Below are positions 49,279-58,252 of a stretch of 64,000 bases of DNA, one piece after another. This DNA is from an uncultured Gammaproteobacteria bacterium (lineage in GTDB: Bacteria > Pseudomonadota > Gammaproteobacteria > Arenicellales > Poriferihabitantaceae). Positions within the stretch are counted from its first letter, which is position 1. Each line of letters starts with the position of its first letter. The notes under the pieces were generated by a model, which saw only the letters and a list, made by a program, of their open reading frames with translations, ran no database searches and had not been told where the DNA came from. Both the position numbers and the translations under genes were made by a program. Where the stretch lies: positions 157,446 through 221,445 of the forward strand of contig CAMYNW010000004.1 of the NCBI GenBank assembly GCA_947259885.1, read 5' to 3'.

Positions 49279-50839
49279 TCCTGTTAAACGGGCTTATCTG
49301 GCCTTGGAGTCCTGGTTCAATATTTCATTCGGCACCGAATGGAACCCTCTTTACCATCTTGGCACGCTCTCCTTCTTTCTGTTCTGGGTAATTCTGGTCA
49401 GCGGGATTTATTTGTTCATCCCCTTTGATGGCAGCCTGAGCGGTGCTTATCAATCTGTCGAATACATAACCCATGAACAATGGTATGTCGCGGGAGTCAT
49501 GCGCAGCCTCCACCGCTATGCATCGGATGCGGTGGTAGTCACTGTTCTTCTGCATATGTTTAAGGAGTTCGCCTCGGGGCGGTATCGGGGCTTTCGCTGG
49601 TTTTCATGGGTGACCGGAGTGCCGACTCTTTGGTTGATCATTACGCTCGGCATCACCGGCTACTGGCTGGTATGGGATGAGCTGGCCCAGTACGTTGCAA
49701 TTGGATCAGCGCGGTTAATGGATGCAATACCGCTGCTGTCCGGTGCCATGACACGCAATTTTGTCGCAGGACAGATGACCGACAGGTTTTTTATATTGAT
49801 CGAGTTTCTTCATTTGCTCGGACAGCCCTTGATCCTGTTCTTCCTGCTGTGGATCCATGTCAAAAGGTTATCCGGCGTATCGATTAATCCTCCACGTGGC
49901 CTGGCAGGAGGAACATTTATCGCGCTTCTGGCGTTGTCACTTGCCAAGCCAGCGGTCAGTCATGGGCCGGCGGATCTTGCGTCTATGCCATTTACATTGA
50001 ACATAGACTGGTTTTACCTGAATGTTTATCCACTCGTGGATTACTGGACAGAGGGGCAAACCTGGGTTTTGACGACTAGTGTGACGTTCTTGTTGATGAT
50101 CATGCCCTGGCTGCCTCCCGCAAAGAGCAGTCCTATAGCGGTAGTTGATCTGGATAATTGCAACGGCTGCGGCCTCTGTTTTAACGACTGTCCGTTTGAT
50201 GCGATTACGGTTCAGGCACGAACCGATGGCGCACGCTTTGAACACGAAGTGGTGGTTGACCCCGACCTTTGTGGCGCCTGCGGTATCTGCGCAGGATCCT
50301 GTCCTGCTTCCAATCCTTTTCGTTCGTCAAAGAGCACGCTTAAAACCGGTATCGACATGCCTCAACTCAGCGTGGATAAGCTGCGTACGCGCACGAAACA
50401 GGCGGTAATGGAAATGTCCGGCGCCACAAAAATTCTGATTTTCGGATGCGAGCATGGTTTGGATACAGGTCTGTTCGACGATGCCGGTACCCGCAGCATT
50501 CGTCTGATCTGCAGTGGTATGTTGCCCCCGACACTGGTCGAATTTGCCTTGAAAAAAGGTGCTGACGGTGTGTTGGTTTCAGGATGTCGCCACAACGATT
50601 GCTACTTTCGATTTGGTAATCAGTGGACACGGTTACGGTTTAGTGGTGAACGTAACCCTATTCTTCGCGCCCGCGCCGATCGAGAGCGTGTTCGAGTTCA
50701 AGGCGCTGCTGAAACCGACAAGGGTGATATTCAACGAAGCCTGGAAAAATTTCGAGAAGAGTTAGGGCGACTTAATCAGGCGGACAAATCAGCAGATGCT
50801 GATAAAGATGAAAAGATGGCGGATGAATATCACCACTAA
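49268..50839 (+). CDS. Cytochrome b - 2x[4Fe-4S] ferredoxin - MvhD/FlpD-like fusion
   Basis: A 523-residue protein in three parts. Residues 1-230 are a four-helix cytochrome b with two His pairs, H82/H96 and H182/H197; the 14-residue spacing of the second is cytochrome b6-like. After another helix (~270), residues 295-350 hold two [4Fe-4S] motifs, CNGCGLCFNDCP and CGACGICAGSCP. Residues 388-455 resemble the MvhD/FlpD iron-sulphur subunit: C394, C415, C440 and C445 (FGCEHGLD, LICSGMLPP, KKGADGVLVSGCRHNDC). MvhD-type domains normally link hydrogenases or dehydrogenases to heterodisulphide reductase. The fusion would pass electrons between cytosolic carriers and membrane haems. It overlaps the SCO gene by 11 bases. 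Confidence 0.85.
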   Translation: MLVNPVKRAYLALESWFNISFGTEWNPLYHLGTLSFFLFWVILVSGIYLFIPFDGSLSGAYQSVEYITHEQWYVAGVMRSLHRYASDAVVVTVLLHMFKEFASGRYRGFRWFSWVTGVPTLWLIITLGITGYWLVWDELAQYVAIGSARLMDAIPLLSGAMTRNFVAGQMTDRFFILIEFLHLLGQPLILFFLLWIHVKRLSGVSINPPRGLAGGTFIALLALSLAKPAVSHGPADLASMPFTLNIDWFYLNVYPLVDYWTEGQTWVLTTSVTFLLMIMPWLPPAKSSPIAVVDLDNCNGCGLCFNDCPFDAITVQARTDGARFEHEVVVDPDLCGACGICAGSCPASNPFRSSKSTLKTGIDMPQLSVDKLRTRTKQAVMEMSGATKILIFGCEHGLDTGLFDDAGTRSIRLICSGMLPPTLVEFALKKGADGVLVSGCRHNDCYFRFGNQWTRLRFSGERNPILRARADRERVRVQGAAETDKGDIQRSLEKFREELGRLNQADKSADADKDEKMADEYHH

Positions 50840-51335
50840 CAAGTGGGTACGTTACTTGCTGCAGGCGATCAACTATACGGTGTTTATGGCGCTGGTGTGG
50901 TACTTTTCTGCGGCGCCATCGATTCGCATCCTGGCTGACGATCAGGCCGCGATCACCATTGCTTTTGCCCATGCTGGAGATCTTCGGGAGCCTTGTCGAA
51001 AACTGAGCAGTGAAGAGCTTGCTGAGCTGGCGGTGAATATGCGACAGTTAGAAGACTGTCCCCGGGAGAGGTCGCCGGTTTTGATACAGGCGTCATTGGG
51101 AGGCGAATTCATTTACGATGTGTCTTTGGATCCTCCAGGTTTGTTCGAAGACGGCGGTGTAGATGTCTATTTCAGTAAGCGAATTCCGGCTGGCAAACAT
51201 CAGTTTGAAATCAGAATGGACGATAGTGTGCGGGAGCAGGGATTCAATCATTCATTTAGCAGTGAATTCGACGTGGCGCCAGGCCGGATCATTCTTGTAA
51301 GTTTCGACTCAGAACGTGGATTCAGTGCCAGGTAG
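50823..51335 (+). CDS. Membrane-anchored periplasmic protein of unknown function
   Basis: About 170 residues: one N-terminal helix (YLLQAINYTVFMALVWYFSA) and a beta-rich domain with two Cys (REPCRKLS, LEDCPRE). It is the last gene of the oxidase operon and overlaps the fusion gene by 17 bases, so it is co-translated. Strands such as QASLGGEFIYDVSLDPPG and HQFEIRMDDSV suggest an Ig-like sandwich. I do not recognise the family; it may correspond to the unknown ORF often found with norSY-senC. Confidence 0.65.
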   Translation: MNITTNKWVRYLLQAINYTVFMALVWYFSAAPSIRILADDQAAITIAFAHAGDLREPCRKLSSEELAELAVNMRQLEDCPRERSPVLIQASLGGEFIYDVSLDPPGLFEDGGVDVYFSKRIPAGKHQFEIRMDDSVREQGFNHSFSSEFDVAPGRIILVSFDSERGFSAR

Positions 51336-51405
51336 TCAGTGATTCCGTGCCTGTCTTTAGAACGAACTAACATTGAAAACCTTCTTCATCGCTCAAATAC
51401 CGGAA

Positions 51406-52132
51406 CTAACCTGAGGGTAATGTCAGAATCGGGGCTGCACCTGCTGTTGACGGTGCCAGAATGCGAAAAATTGCAATAACCAGACCAAGGGATCTCTTGC
51501 TTTCAATGTCATTATTTTTTATGTAAAACCAATGGCCCCCATACTTTACCGAAGCAAAGGCGTTTTCTGGCGGTTGCTTGCTGGAAATCATGCGAAACGG
51601 AATCAAGTCTCTATCGCTGGTTGGAATCTGGTAATCAATAGCCCTTCCATCTGCCAGGTGGTCAGTAGGCACCTGCACACCTTTTGCTAAGAAGGATATC
51701 ATGGCATGCAAAGAACGCGTCTGAAGGAATAGCAGACAGCATGCGCTCTGAAAATTCCCGTCCCTCAATCGGTATGTAGGTGATAGTCGGTCGTTCTCCA
51801 TATTTCAAGTTTGCATCCACGGATGCCGTATCCGTGCCGCCGCCGAGGTCAAGTTCTGCCCCTGCGCCTGCGCCTACGTCATACACATACTGGGTTAATA
51901 TGGAGCTGACGGAAAGAAAAACCGGCTCTTCCAGGTACCGAATTCGAACCAGATTTAGAAGCATTTGATGACGCGAAGATTCAGCAAGCGCTTGGTTGTA
52001 CTTGAACCGGTCTTGTGGAACATGTCTGGGCCCAACGGCTGCACAGCCCGCTATCAAAAACACCAAGGGCAAGAGCAAAATAGCAGGAAGCCCATTCTGT
52101 TTAACGACAGCCTGTTTTTTGATGAGTTTCAC
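51406..52132 (-). pseudogene. Broken lipoprotein gene (deletion plus frameshift)
   Basis: From 52132 the frame gives a lipoprotein signal (LIAGC) and a family body (FKYNQALAESSRHQMLLNLVRIRYLEEPVFL, then YGERPTITYIPIEG), but after SAIPSDAFFA it leaves frame and stops at 51662. In the next frame, down to 51406, comes the end of the same protein: NAFASVKYGGHWFYIKNND, SKRSLGLVIAIF and APILTLPSG. Relatives known to me carry roughly 150 further residues between these parts, so an internal deletion has removed the middle and shifted the frame. The function of the intact family is unknown. Confidence 0.7.
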
Positions 52133-52554
52133 AAGCTAAATTCGAGCAAATATCGGTTTTCCCATTGGCAAAATATTGTCTATAAAAACCCCTATCCGGT
52201 TAGAGCTTGAGCAATCGAATTGTGTCTTACGCAAGCTTGACTGCATTGCAGCCCGATTTAATGTTGGAACTGTTTGTCTAGAATTCCCGTGACTCCAGTA
52301 TCCGAGCGGTTCGGAGCCTTGGTTACATTAAACATCAGCTGCTCAATGCCACAGGCTTGTTCCTGCTGGCCGCGCAACGATTGCGGGAGGGCGGTGTAAC
52401 TCATTGATATTATTATTTATAAATGTAAACTGTTCTGTCACCTATACAGGCTTGAAATAACAATTACCAAATTGAATAATATCGTTTAACATCTAAGAGG
52501 TTTTCCGCTCAGATACCATAAATCAGACACCATAAACTTGGAGAAGACACCACA
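52133..52554. other. 422-bp region upstream of potD, with candidate promoter
   Basis: No good coding frame is seen. TTGATA (52405-52410) and TAAACT (52427-52432) with a 16-base spacer may be the potD promoter, leaving a leader of about 115 nt. A small hairpin (CGCAA-CGA-TTGCG, around 52373-52385) lies just before it. I do not recognise a riboswitch. Confidence 0.4.
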
Positions 52555-53616
52555 ATGAGACAAATTAAAACAAGCTATACCCGACGAAATTTCCTTAGAA
52601 CCTCCGGCGTTGCAGCGGTTGCCCTCTCGTTCGGCGGCAATTCTGCATTCGGCGCTGAAAGTTTGAACGTTTACAACTGGGATACCTATATTGGTGACCG
52701 AACACTGGCTGACTTCAGCGAGTCTACCGGCATAGAGGTCCAGTACGATTTGTACGCGAACCTGGAAGAGATGTTTGCAAAGTTTCAAGCAGGCAATCCA
52801 GGCTATGACGTCATTGTTCCCAGCGACTATATGCTGGAAACAATGATTGCGGCAGATATGCTGGAAGAACTGGATAAATCCCGTCTCCCTAACTTCAAGC
52901 ACGTCGATCCAAATTTTCTGAATCCGTCGTTCGATCCGGACTGTAAGTATAATATTCCGTATTTCTGGGGTTCAGTCGGGCTTGGTTACCGAAAGTCCAA
53001 GCTCGGTAACGTGGATAGCTGGGGTGCGTTATTTGATAATCCGGACATGGCCGGCCGAATGGCTATGCTTGCCGACTCCAGGTTTGTGATGGGTGTTGCC
53101 TTGCTCTACCTCGGGTTTTCTGCCAACACGACAAATCCGGATGAGATCAACGCGGCCCGTGATCTGCTCATTGCTACTAAAAAGAATCTCAAGGGTTTTG
53201 TGCCTGATAGTGGTCAGGACATGTTGATCTCAGGCGATATCGATTTAGTCATGGAATGGAATGGTGATATCCTCAAAGTCATGGAAGAAGACGATGATTT
53301 AACTTACGTCATCCCTAAGGAGGGCACGGTTATCTGGATTGATGGCCTGAGCATTCCTAAAGGTGCTCCGAATATCGACAACGCATACAAGTTCCTGAAC
53401 TTTATACACGAGCCGAAAGTAAAGGCTGAGATCGCAAACACCATACACTACGCCACCACCAATGCTTCAGCGAAGGAGTTTATTAATCCCGATGATCTTG
53501 CTAATCCGGCGATTTATGCCTCCGATGAAGTGGTCGCAAAAAGTCAGGCGCTGAGCGATGTTGGAGACAGTTTAAAACTGTATGACGCCGCCTGGACTGA
53601 AATTCAGGCTTCCTGA
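52555..53616 (+). CDS. potD: Polyamine-type ABC transporter, substrate-binding protein
   Basis: A 353-residue periplasmic binding protein with a Tat-type signal (TRRNFLRTSGVAAVALSFGG). NVYNWDTYIGDRTLADFSESTGIEV and YDVIVPSDYMLETMI are PotD/PotF hallmarks; WNGDILKVMEEDDDLTYVIPKEGTVIWIDGLSIPKGA is the second-lobe ligand region with Asp and Trp contacts. It is separated from potB by 227 bp containing a strong hairpin, so the binding protein can be made in excess. Confidence 0.92.
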   Translation: MRQIKTSYTRRNFLRTSGVAAVALSFGGNSAFGAESLNVYNWDTYIGDRTLADFSESTGIEVQYDLYANLEEMFAKFQAGNPGYDVIVPSDYMLETMIAADMLEELDKSRLPNFKHVDPNFLNPSFDPDCKYNIPYFWGSVGLGYRKSKLGNVDSWGALFDNPDMAGRMAMLADSRFVMGVALLYLGFSANTTNPDEINAARDLLIATKKNLKGFVPDSGQDMLISGDIDLVMEWNGDILKVMEEDDDLTYVIPKEGTVIWIDGLSIPKGAPNIDNAYKFLNFIHEPKVKAEIANTIHYATTNASAKEFINPDDLANPAIYASDEVVAKSQALSDVGDSLKLYDAAWTEIQAS

Positions 53617-53657
53617 TAGCTGCCGTTTCTATAAATAGATCTACATAAACCTCGATA

Positions 53658-53685
53658 CTGCCGCTCACTAAGGTGTGAGCGGCAG
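53658..53685 (+). terminator. Strong hairpin between potD and potB (partial terminator or mRNA protector)
   Basis: CTGCCGCTCAC (53658-53668) and GTGAGCGGCAG (53675-53685) form a perfect 11-bp stem with a six-base loop, followed by TAACGCTTTTATTT. It lies 42 bases after the potD stop. It probably limits read-through into the permease genes and stabilises the binding-protein message. Confidence 0.75.
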
Positions 53686-53843
53686 TAACGCTTTTATTTA
53701 AATTGCTCAATGATATTGGGTGGGTTCTATTTGATCGACCGTGTCTACAGACTGTATTTAAATACGTCATTCTGCATGTCACTCTTATGGCATTAAACAT
53801 CTGTTTCTTGTATCGGCAGAACGCTCCAGCCCTGCATTGAGTT

Positions 53844-54752
53844 ATGGAAAACTGGCGTAACAACAAAATAGCTTTTTTCATACTGTCCATGCCACCGACG
53901 GCGTGGTTGATGATATTTTTCACGCTGCCGCTGGCGATCATGTGGGTCTACAGTTTTGCCGATCGTGGCCCCCAGGGGCAGATTGAATTAGCGATCAATT
54001 TCGATAACTACATTCGTGCAGTGGAATGGATTCATTTAGGCATTATCTGGAAATCAATATGGACCGCTGCTATCGCTACAGCCATTACATTCGCAATAGG
54101 ATTTCCATTGGCCATGGGCATCGCGTTTGCACCGCCTCAATGGAAAAACCCACTGCTGTTGATGGTTATTCTACCTTTCTGGACAAATCTCCTGATTCGG
54201 ACTTACGCCTGGATAGCGGTGCTCAGAACCAGAGGCTTTCTTAATTTCGGGTTGGAATGGGTGCACGATAAGATCAATGCGTTTTTCGCCCTGTTTGGAT
54301 TGACCGATGTGTTAGGACAGTTCGAAGCGCTAGAGCTGCTGTACAGTCACAATGCGGTGGTGATCGGACTGGTGTATGTTTATCTGCCTTTCCTGGTTCT
54401 GCCAATCTATGCCACTTTAGAAAAACTGGACAAGTCGTATTTAGAGGCAAGCCTCGATCTGGGCGCCGGACATTGGCGCACCTTGTTTTCGATCACCTTC
54501 CCGTTGGCGCTACCCGGTATTATCTCCGGATGTCTGCTTGCCTTTATTCTTTCGATGGGGACGTTCTTAACGCCGGATCTGCTCGGCGGCACTGATAGTG
54601 AGATGATTGGAAATTTAATTGCACGCCAGTTTACTTCATCTCGCGATTGGCCTTTCGGATCGGCATTGTCCTTTCTGCTGCTCTATTTTACCTTTATCGT
54701 TCTGTGGGTCCGCGCCACGATGTCGGATCGTAATAGCGGACCAGTCAAATGA
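53844..54752 (+). CDS. potB: Polyamine-type ABC transporter permease PotB
   Basis: A 302-residue permease with six membrane segments. ILPFWTNLLIRTYAWIAVLRTRGFLN is the PotB hallmark and YLEASLDLGAGHWRTLFSITFPLALPGI the EAA loop. Its stop overlaps the potC start by four bases (ATGA). Confidence 0.93.
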   Translation: MENWRNNKIAFFILSMPPTAWLMIFFTLPLAIMWVYSFADRGPQGQIELAINFDNYIRAVEWIHLGIIWKSIWTAAIATAITFAIGFPLAMGIAFAPPQWKNPLLLMVILPFWTNLLIRTYAWIAVLRTRGFLNFGLEWVHDKINAFFALFGLTDVLGQFEALELLYSHNAVVIGLVYVYLPFLVLPIYATLEKLDKSYLEASLDLGAGHWRTLFSITFPLALPGIISGCLLAFILSMGTFLTPDLLGGTDSEMIGNLIARQFTSSRDWPFGSALSFLLLYFTFIVLWVRATMSDRNSGPVK

Positions 54753-55573
54753 GCAGACGCCGGCTCAACGTGAACCCGCTGGATTACAGCCGCAAGCTGT
54801 GGATGCGGTGCGCGATGGGATTTACCTTCTTTTTTCTTTATTTCCCCATAGTCGCTTTGATCATCTTTAGTTTTAACGATAGCAAACGCAATATCACTTG
54901 GCGCGGATTCACCCTCAAGTACTACGAAAAAGCGTTTAACAACAATCAGCTCCACGAAGCATTCGCAAACTCCTTATTAATCGCAGGTATCTCGACACTC
55001 ACAGCCACTGTTCTCGGCGCGATGCTGGGTTTGGCGCTGTATCGATTCCGCTTTCCCATGCAGGGTCCCTATGAAGGTATTGTGCACCTGCCAATCGTGA
55101 TTCCGGAAATCTGCCTGGCGGTGGCCATGGTCGCTTTTTTTGCTACCGTGGAAGTGCCGTTAGGATTAGTCACAATTACCGTCAGTCATATTGCGTTTTC
55201 TATTCCGTTTGTTGCGGTGGTGGTTCGGGCCAGGATGGCGGGGTTTAATCGCGCTCTGGAGGAGGCTTCAGCGGATCTTGGTGCGAGTCAGTGGCAGACT
55301 TTCTGGAATATAACTTTTCCGTATATGAAACCAGGGATTGTTGCCGGTGCACTGCTTGCATTTACTTTATCCCTGGACGACTTTGTCATCACATTTTTCA
55401 CCTCGGGTCCGGGATCAACAACGTTTCCCATCAAGATCTATTCCATGGTGCGGTTCTCGGTAACCCCCGAAGTAAACGCCGCCTCCACTGTCCTCATTGT
55501 CATTACACTGGCATTAACCACTTTGGCGCTATGGGTCCAGTCAAAATCGCAGAGAAATGAATCAAATGCCTGA
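54749..55573 (+). CDS. potC: Polyamine-type ABC transporter permease PotC
   Basis: A 274-residue permease. FSFNDSKRNITWRGFTLKYYEKAF is typical of PotC, and LEEASADLGASQWQTFWNITFPYMKPGI is the EAA loop. LSLDDFVITFFTSGPGSTTFP lies in the last third. The potA start overlaps its end by 17 bases. Confidence 0.93.
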   Translation: MSRRRLNVNPLDYSRKLWMRCAMGFTFFFLYFPIVALIIFSFNDSKRNITWRGFTLKYYEKAFNNNQLHEAFANSLLIAGISTLTATVLGAMLGLALYRFRFPMQGPYEGIVHLPIVIPEICLAVAMVAFFATVEVPLGLVTITVSHIAFSIPFVAVVVRARMAGFNRALEEASADLGASQWQTFWNITFPYMKPGIVAGALLAFTLSLDDFVITFFTSGPGSTTFPIKIYSMVRFSVTPEVNAASTVLIVITLALTTLALWVQSKSQRNESNA

Positions 55574-56663
55574 TACGGATAAAACAATCATATCTGTTCA
55601 AGACGTGACCAAACGGTTTGGTACCACTGTGACCGCGGTAGACAATGTCAACCTTGAAATCAAGGAAGGTGAGTTCTTTGCGCTGCTGGGTCCATCGGGT
55701 TGCGGCAAGACCACATTACTGAGAATGATCGCCGGATTTGAAACCCTCACCGAAGGGGCAATACTGATTGATGGCGACGATGTGTCGAGCGTTGAGCCCA
55801 CCCATCGACCAGTGAATATGGTTTTCCAATCCTATGCGGTGTTCCCGCACATGACCGTGGAAGAAAATGTCGGATATGGACTGAGAGTGGTGGGTACCCC
55901 TAAAGCCGAGATCGATAATCGAGTCAAAGAAGCGATCGATCTGGTGCGTTTGTCCGGGCTGGAACAACGGAAACCAAACAAACTATCTGGTGGACAGCAG
56001 CAGCGCGTGGCACTTGCGCGGGCTTTGGTGAAAAAACCCAAAGTACTATTGCTGGACGAGCCGCTATCCGCGCTGGACGCCAAACTGCGTGAGGCCATGC
56101 AGCTGGAGCTGGTGCGCTTGCAGGAAAATGTGGGGATCACATTTATCATCGTGACGCACGACCAGAAAGAAGCGCTCTCAATGGCCAACCGTATTGCGGT
56201 AATGGGAGATGGAAAAATTCTGCAGATCGCTTCGCCAAAAACACTGTATGAATACCCCAGCTCCAGTTTCGTGGCGGATTTCATCGGTCAAGTCAATTTA
56301 TTCGATGTGACCGAACAAGGAGTTGCGCACGGAGAGTTAACGCTTACTGTTGATGAACTTGGTGCAATGGTTTTACCGGGTGTCGACACCAACCGCACCT
56401 ATCACAAACTTGCGCTGCGTCCCGAAAAAATCGGCGTAGCAAGAGAGAAGCCGAGTGAGATCGGATTGGTAGCGATCCCCGCCAAGTTGGTGGAAGACTC
56501 TTATATCGGTGATCAAAGTCATCTTTATTTTGAGACTCCTGGCGGTAAGTCGCTGTCAGCCAGCGTTCAGAACCGGGATCGGGATGACCATCACCTCAAT
56601 AAACGAGGTGAGCAAATGTGGTTATATTGGCATCCTGCGCATTTTCAGCCCTTGTCTGATTAA
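55557..56663 (+). CDS. potA: Polyamine-type ABC transporter ATPase PotA
   Basis: A 368-residue ATPase with an N-terminal ABC domain (Walker A GPSGCGKTTLLRMIAGFE, signature LSGGQQQRVALARAL, Walker B LLLDEPLSALDAKLRE) and a C-terminal TOBE-type regulatory domain (ALRPEKIGVA, EDSYIGDQSHLYFE). An ATG three codons in (MPDTDK) is an alternative start. With potD, B and C it forms a complete importer for putrescine, spermidine or a related amine. Confidence 0.95.
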   Translation: MNQMPDTDKTIISVQDVTKRFGTTVTAVDNVNLEIKEGEFFALLGPSGCGKTTLLRMIAGFETLTEGAILIDGDDVSSVEPTHRPVNMVFQSYAVFPHMTVEENVGYGLRVVGTPKAEIDNRVKEAIDLVRLSGLEQRKPNKLSGGQQQRVALARALVKKPKVLLLDEPLSALDAKLREAMQLELVRLQENVGITFIIVTHDQKEALSMANRIAVMGDGKILQIASPKTLYEYPSSSFVADFIGQVNLFDVTEQGVAHGELTLTVDELGAMVLPGVDTNRTYHKLALRPEKIGVAREKPSEIGLVAIPAKLVEDSYIGDQSHLYFETPGGKSLSASVQNRDRDDHHLNKRGEQMWLYWHPAHFQPLSD

Positions 56664-56707
56664 GGTTATTGGGCCAGGCTCCAACCCGCAAGGAGTCGTG
56701 TATGGCC

Positions 56708-56890
56708 TCATCGTGCTGTAAGATTTTCGATCACCTTGAAAGAGCCAATAGCCAGCACAAGTATAATTATAAAAAATATAACCGTTCTATTTTCGAAGCG
56801 TTTGCCACGACTCGCCTCTATACGATCGAGGATGGTGTCCGATACGAAGTAAAGAATAATGCCAGCGGCTGTGTAATAGAGGAATTGCAT
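56708..56890 (-). CDS. 60-residue membrane protein beside the DUF420 gene
   Basis: A small protein with two membrane helices (YYTAAGIILYFVSDTILDRI and TVIFFIIILVLAIGSFKVIE) joined by a basic loop. It begins 12 bases after the stop of the DUF420 gene on the same strand, and the pairing of such a protein with oxidase-assembly genes is familiar. A longer plus-strand frame over this place is not protein-like. Function unknown. Confidence 0.75.
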   Translation of the reverse strand: MQFLYYTAAGIILYFVSDTILDRIEASRGKRFENRTVIFFIIILVLAIGSFKVIENLTAR

Positions 56891-56902
56891 AGATTATCCT
56901 TA

Positions 56903-57343
56903 CTAAGTCATCGGTTTGTAGATGTGAAAACCCAGGATATAGATCAGCACTCCGGATATTGAAACATATAACCATAACGGCAAGGTCCAGCGCGCCAGCT
57001 TTGGGTGTTTCGAGAAGTTTTGTTTAACAGCATAGAATACTGTGATCAATACTAATGGCACGATTGCGGCAGCCAGAATGACGTGGGACGCCAGCATCGT
57101 GAAATAAACCGGTCGGATGAGTCCGTAACCCTCAAATGGGGTGTAGCCGACCTCGGCATGATAGGTCAGGTAGGAGACCATGAATATGGCTGAAATCACA
57201 AGCGCAGAAATCATACAGCGGCGGTGGCGATCTCGGTTCTTTTTGAGAATTGCAGAATATCCAGCACCAAGCAGCAGTGCGGCTGATGTGTTAAGAATCG
57301 CTTGAAAGTGCGGAAGGTAGGGGATGATTTGGTCGAGTGTCAT
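56903..57343 (-). CDS. DUF420-family membrane protein (CtaM-like oxidase assembly factor)
   Basis: A 146-residue protein with four membrane helices and conserved His: PHFQAILNTSAALLLGAGYSAI, SYLTYHAEVG, ASHVILAAAIVPLVLIT and KLARWTLPLWLYVSISGVLIYI. This is the DUF420 pattern; Bacillus and Staphylococcus members (CtaM) are needed for an active quinol oxidase. It probably serves the haem-copper enzymes encoded 6-15 kb away. Confidence 0.85.
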   Translation of the reverse strand: MTLDQIIPYLPHFQAILNTSAALLLGAGYSAILKKNRDRHRRCMISALVISAIFMVSYLTYHAEVGYTPFEGYGLIRPVYFTMLASHVILAAAIVPLVLITVFYAVKQNFSKHPKLARWTLPLWLYVSISGVLIYILGFHIYKPMT

Positions 57344-57459
57344 GGTGGATTACAACTCCAGACACAGGATGAAAAATCAGGGCAGAGTAATGGCAACAGG
57401 ATCATGTCAAAGTCCAGTCGAACCTCCTTCATCAGGCACCCTTTGCCAGGCGCCCTTGG

Positions 57460-58035
57460 TCAGCTGCCCCATGTGTCGACAAGTTGACGCACGCGATCTG
57501 CAAATTCTGCCTGATGAAATTCAGCGAAAGCTGACCAGGAACAGAAGCTACGCGGATCTTTAACGCGATGTGGAAACAGGATGCCGTCAAGATGGTCGTG
57601 CTCATGCTGCCAGGTGCCTGCCGAGTATCCACGCACGTCAAAGGATTGGTGTTGGCCGTCGCGGTCGTAACCGGATACCGCGATTTCCAGATGTCGGGTG
57701 ACCGTCCCTCTCATGTCAGGCACCGACAAACAGCCCTCGTTGGCTTCGAATGTTTTATCAGATAGAAACTCAATGATTGGATTGATCAGTACAGTCAGCG
57801 GAATAGGGGGTTTATAGGGGTAACGCGGATTATTCCCCACCTCTACAGTGAACAAACGATATGGGATGCCGATCTGGTTAGCGGCAATTCCCGCGCCTTT
57901 GGCGTCTCGCATGGTGTCGATCAAATCGTCAATCCAGCCTTGTACCTCTGGAGAATCAATCGCGGTAATTTCAACCTCTTGCGCTCTGGCGGCGAGTACC
58001 GGGTGGCCTATTTGCAAGATTTCTCGAACTGACAT
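57460..58035 (-). CDS. def: Peptide deformylase
   Basis: A 191-residue deformylase that removes the formyl group from new proteins. The three motifs are present: GAGIAANQ (47-54; usually GxGLAAxQ), EGCLS (100-104) with the metal-binding Cys, and HEHDH (144-148; usually HExDH). AGGAG about eight bases upstream fixes the ATG at 58035; an upstream start would add 31 residues. No methionyl-tRNA formyltransferase gene is next to it, so this may be a second copy. Confidence 0.92.
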   Translation of the reverse strand: MSVREILQIGHPVLAARAQEVEITAIDSPEVQGWIDDLIDTMRDAKGAGIAANQIGIPYRLFTVEVGNNPRYPYKPPIPLTVLINPIIEFLSDKTFEANEGCLSVPDMRGTVTRHLEIAVSGYDRDGQHQSFDVRGYSAGTWQHEHDHLDGILFPHRVKDPRSFCSWSAFAEFHQAEFADRVRQLVDTWGS

Positions 58036-58252
58036 TTGCGGTTCTCCTGGGAGAGGTTTGTCTGTAGCTACAATGACATTCTGCATGGCACATGCATCGA
58101 GTGCAATCTGCAATAAGACAAAAAGCATTTTCCTGGGCGATTTGATTATACTGATCTGATGATCTCAGATTGCCAAGGGAACGTACTTGATCCAGATTCA
58201 GTAGCTCGCACTCGTTACATGATAAGTACTACGCTAACAAATAGTGTAAATA

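Noticed and set aside
52133..52554. Possible riboswitch before potD
   Set aside because: Only a small hairpin is visible; no conserved aptamer core that I can recognise.
56669..56962. 97-codon plus-strand frame after potA
   Set aside because: No ribosome site and no family resemblance; the minus strand has two membrane protein genes with sensible spacing here.
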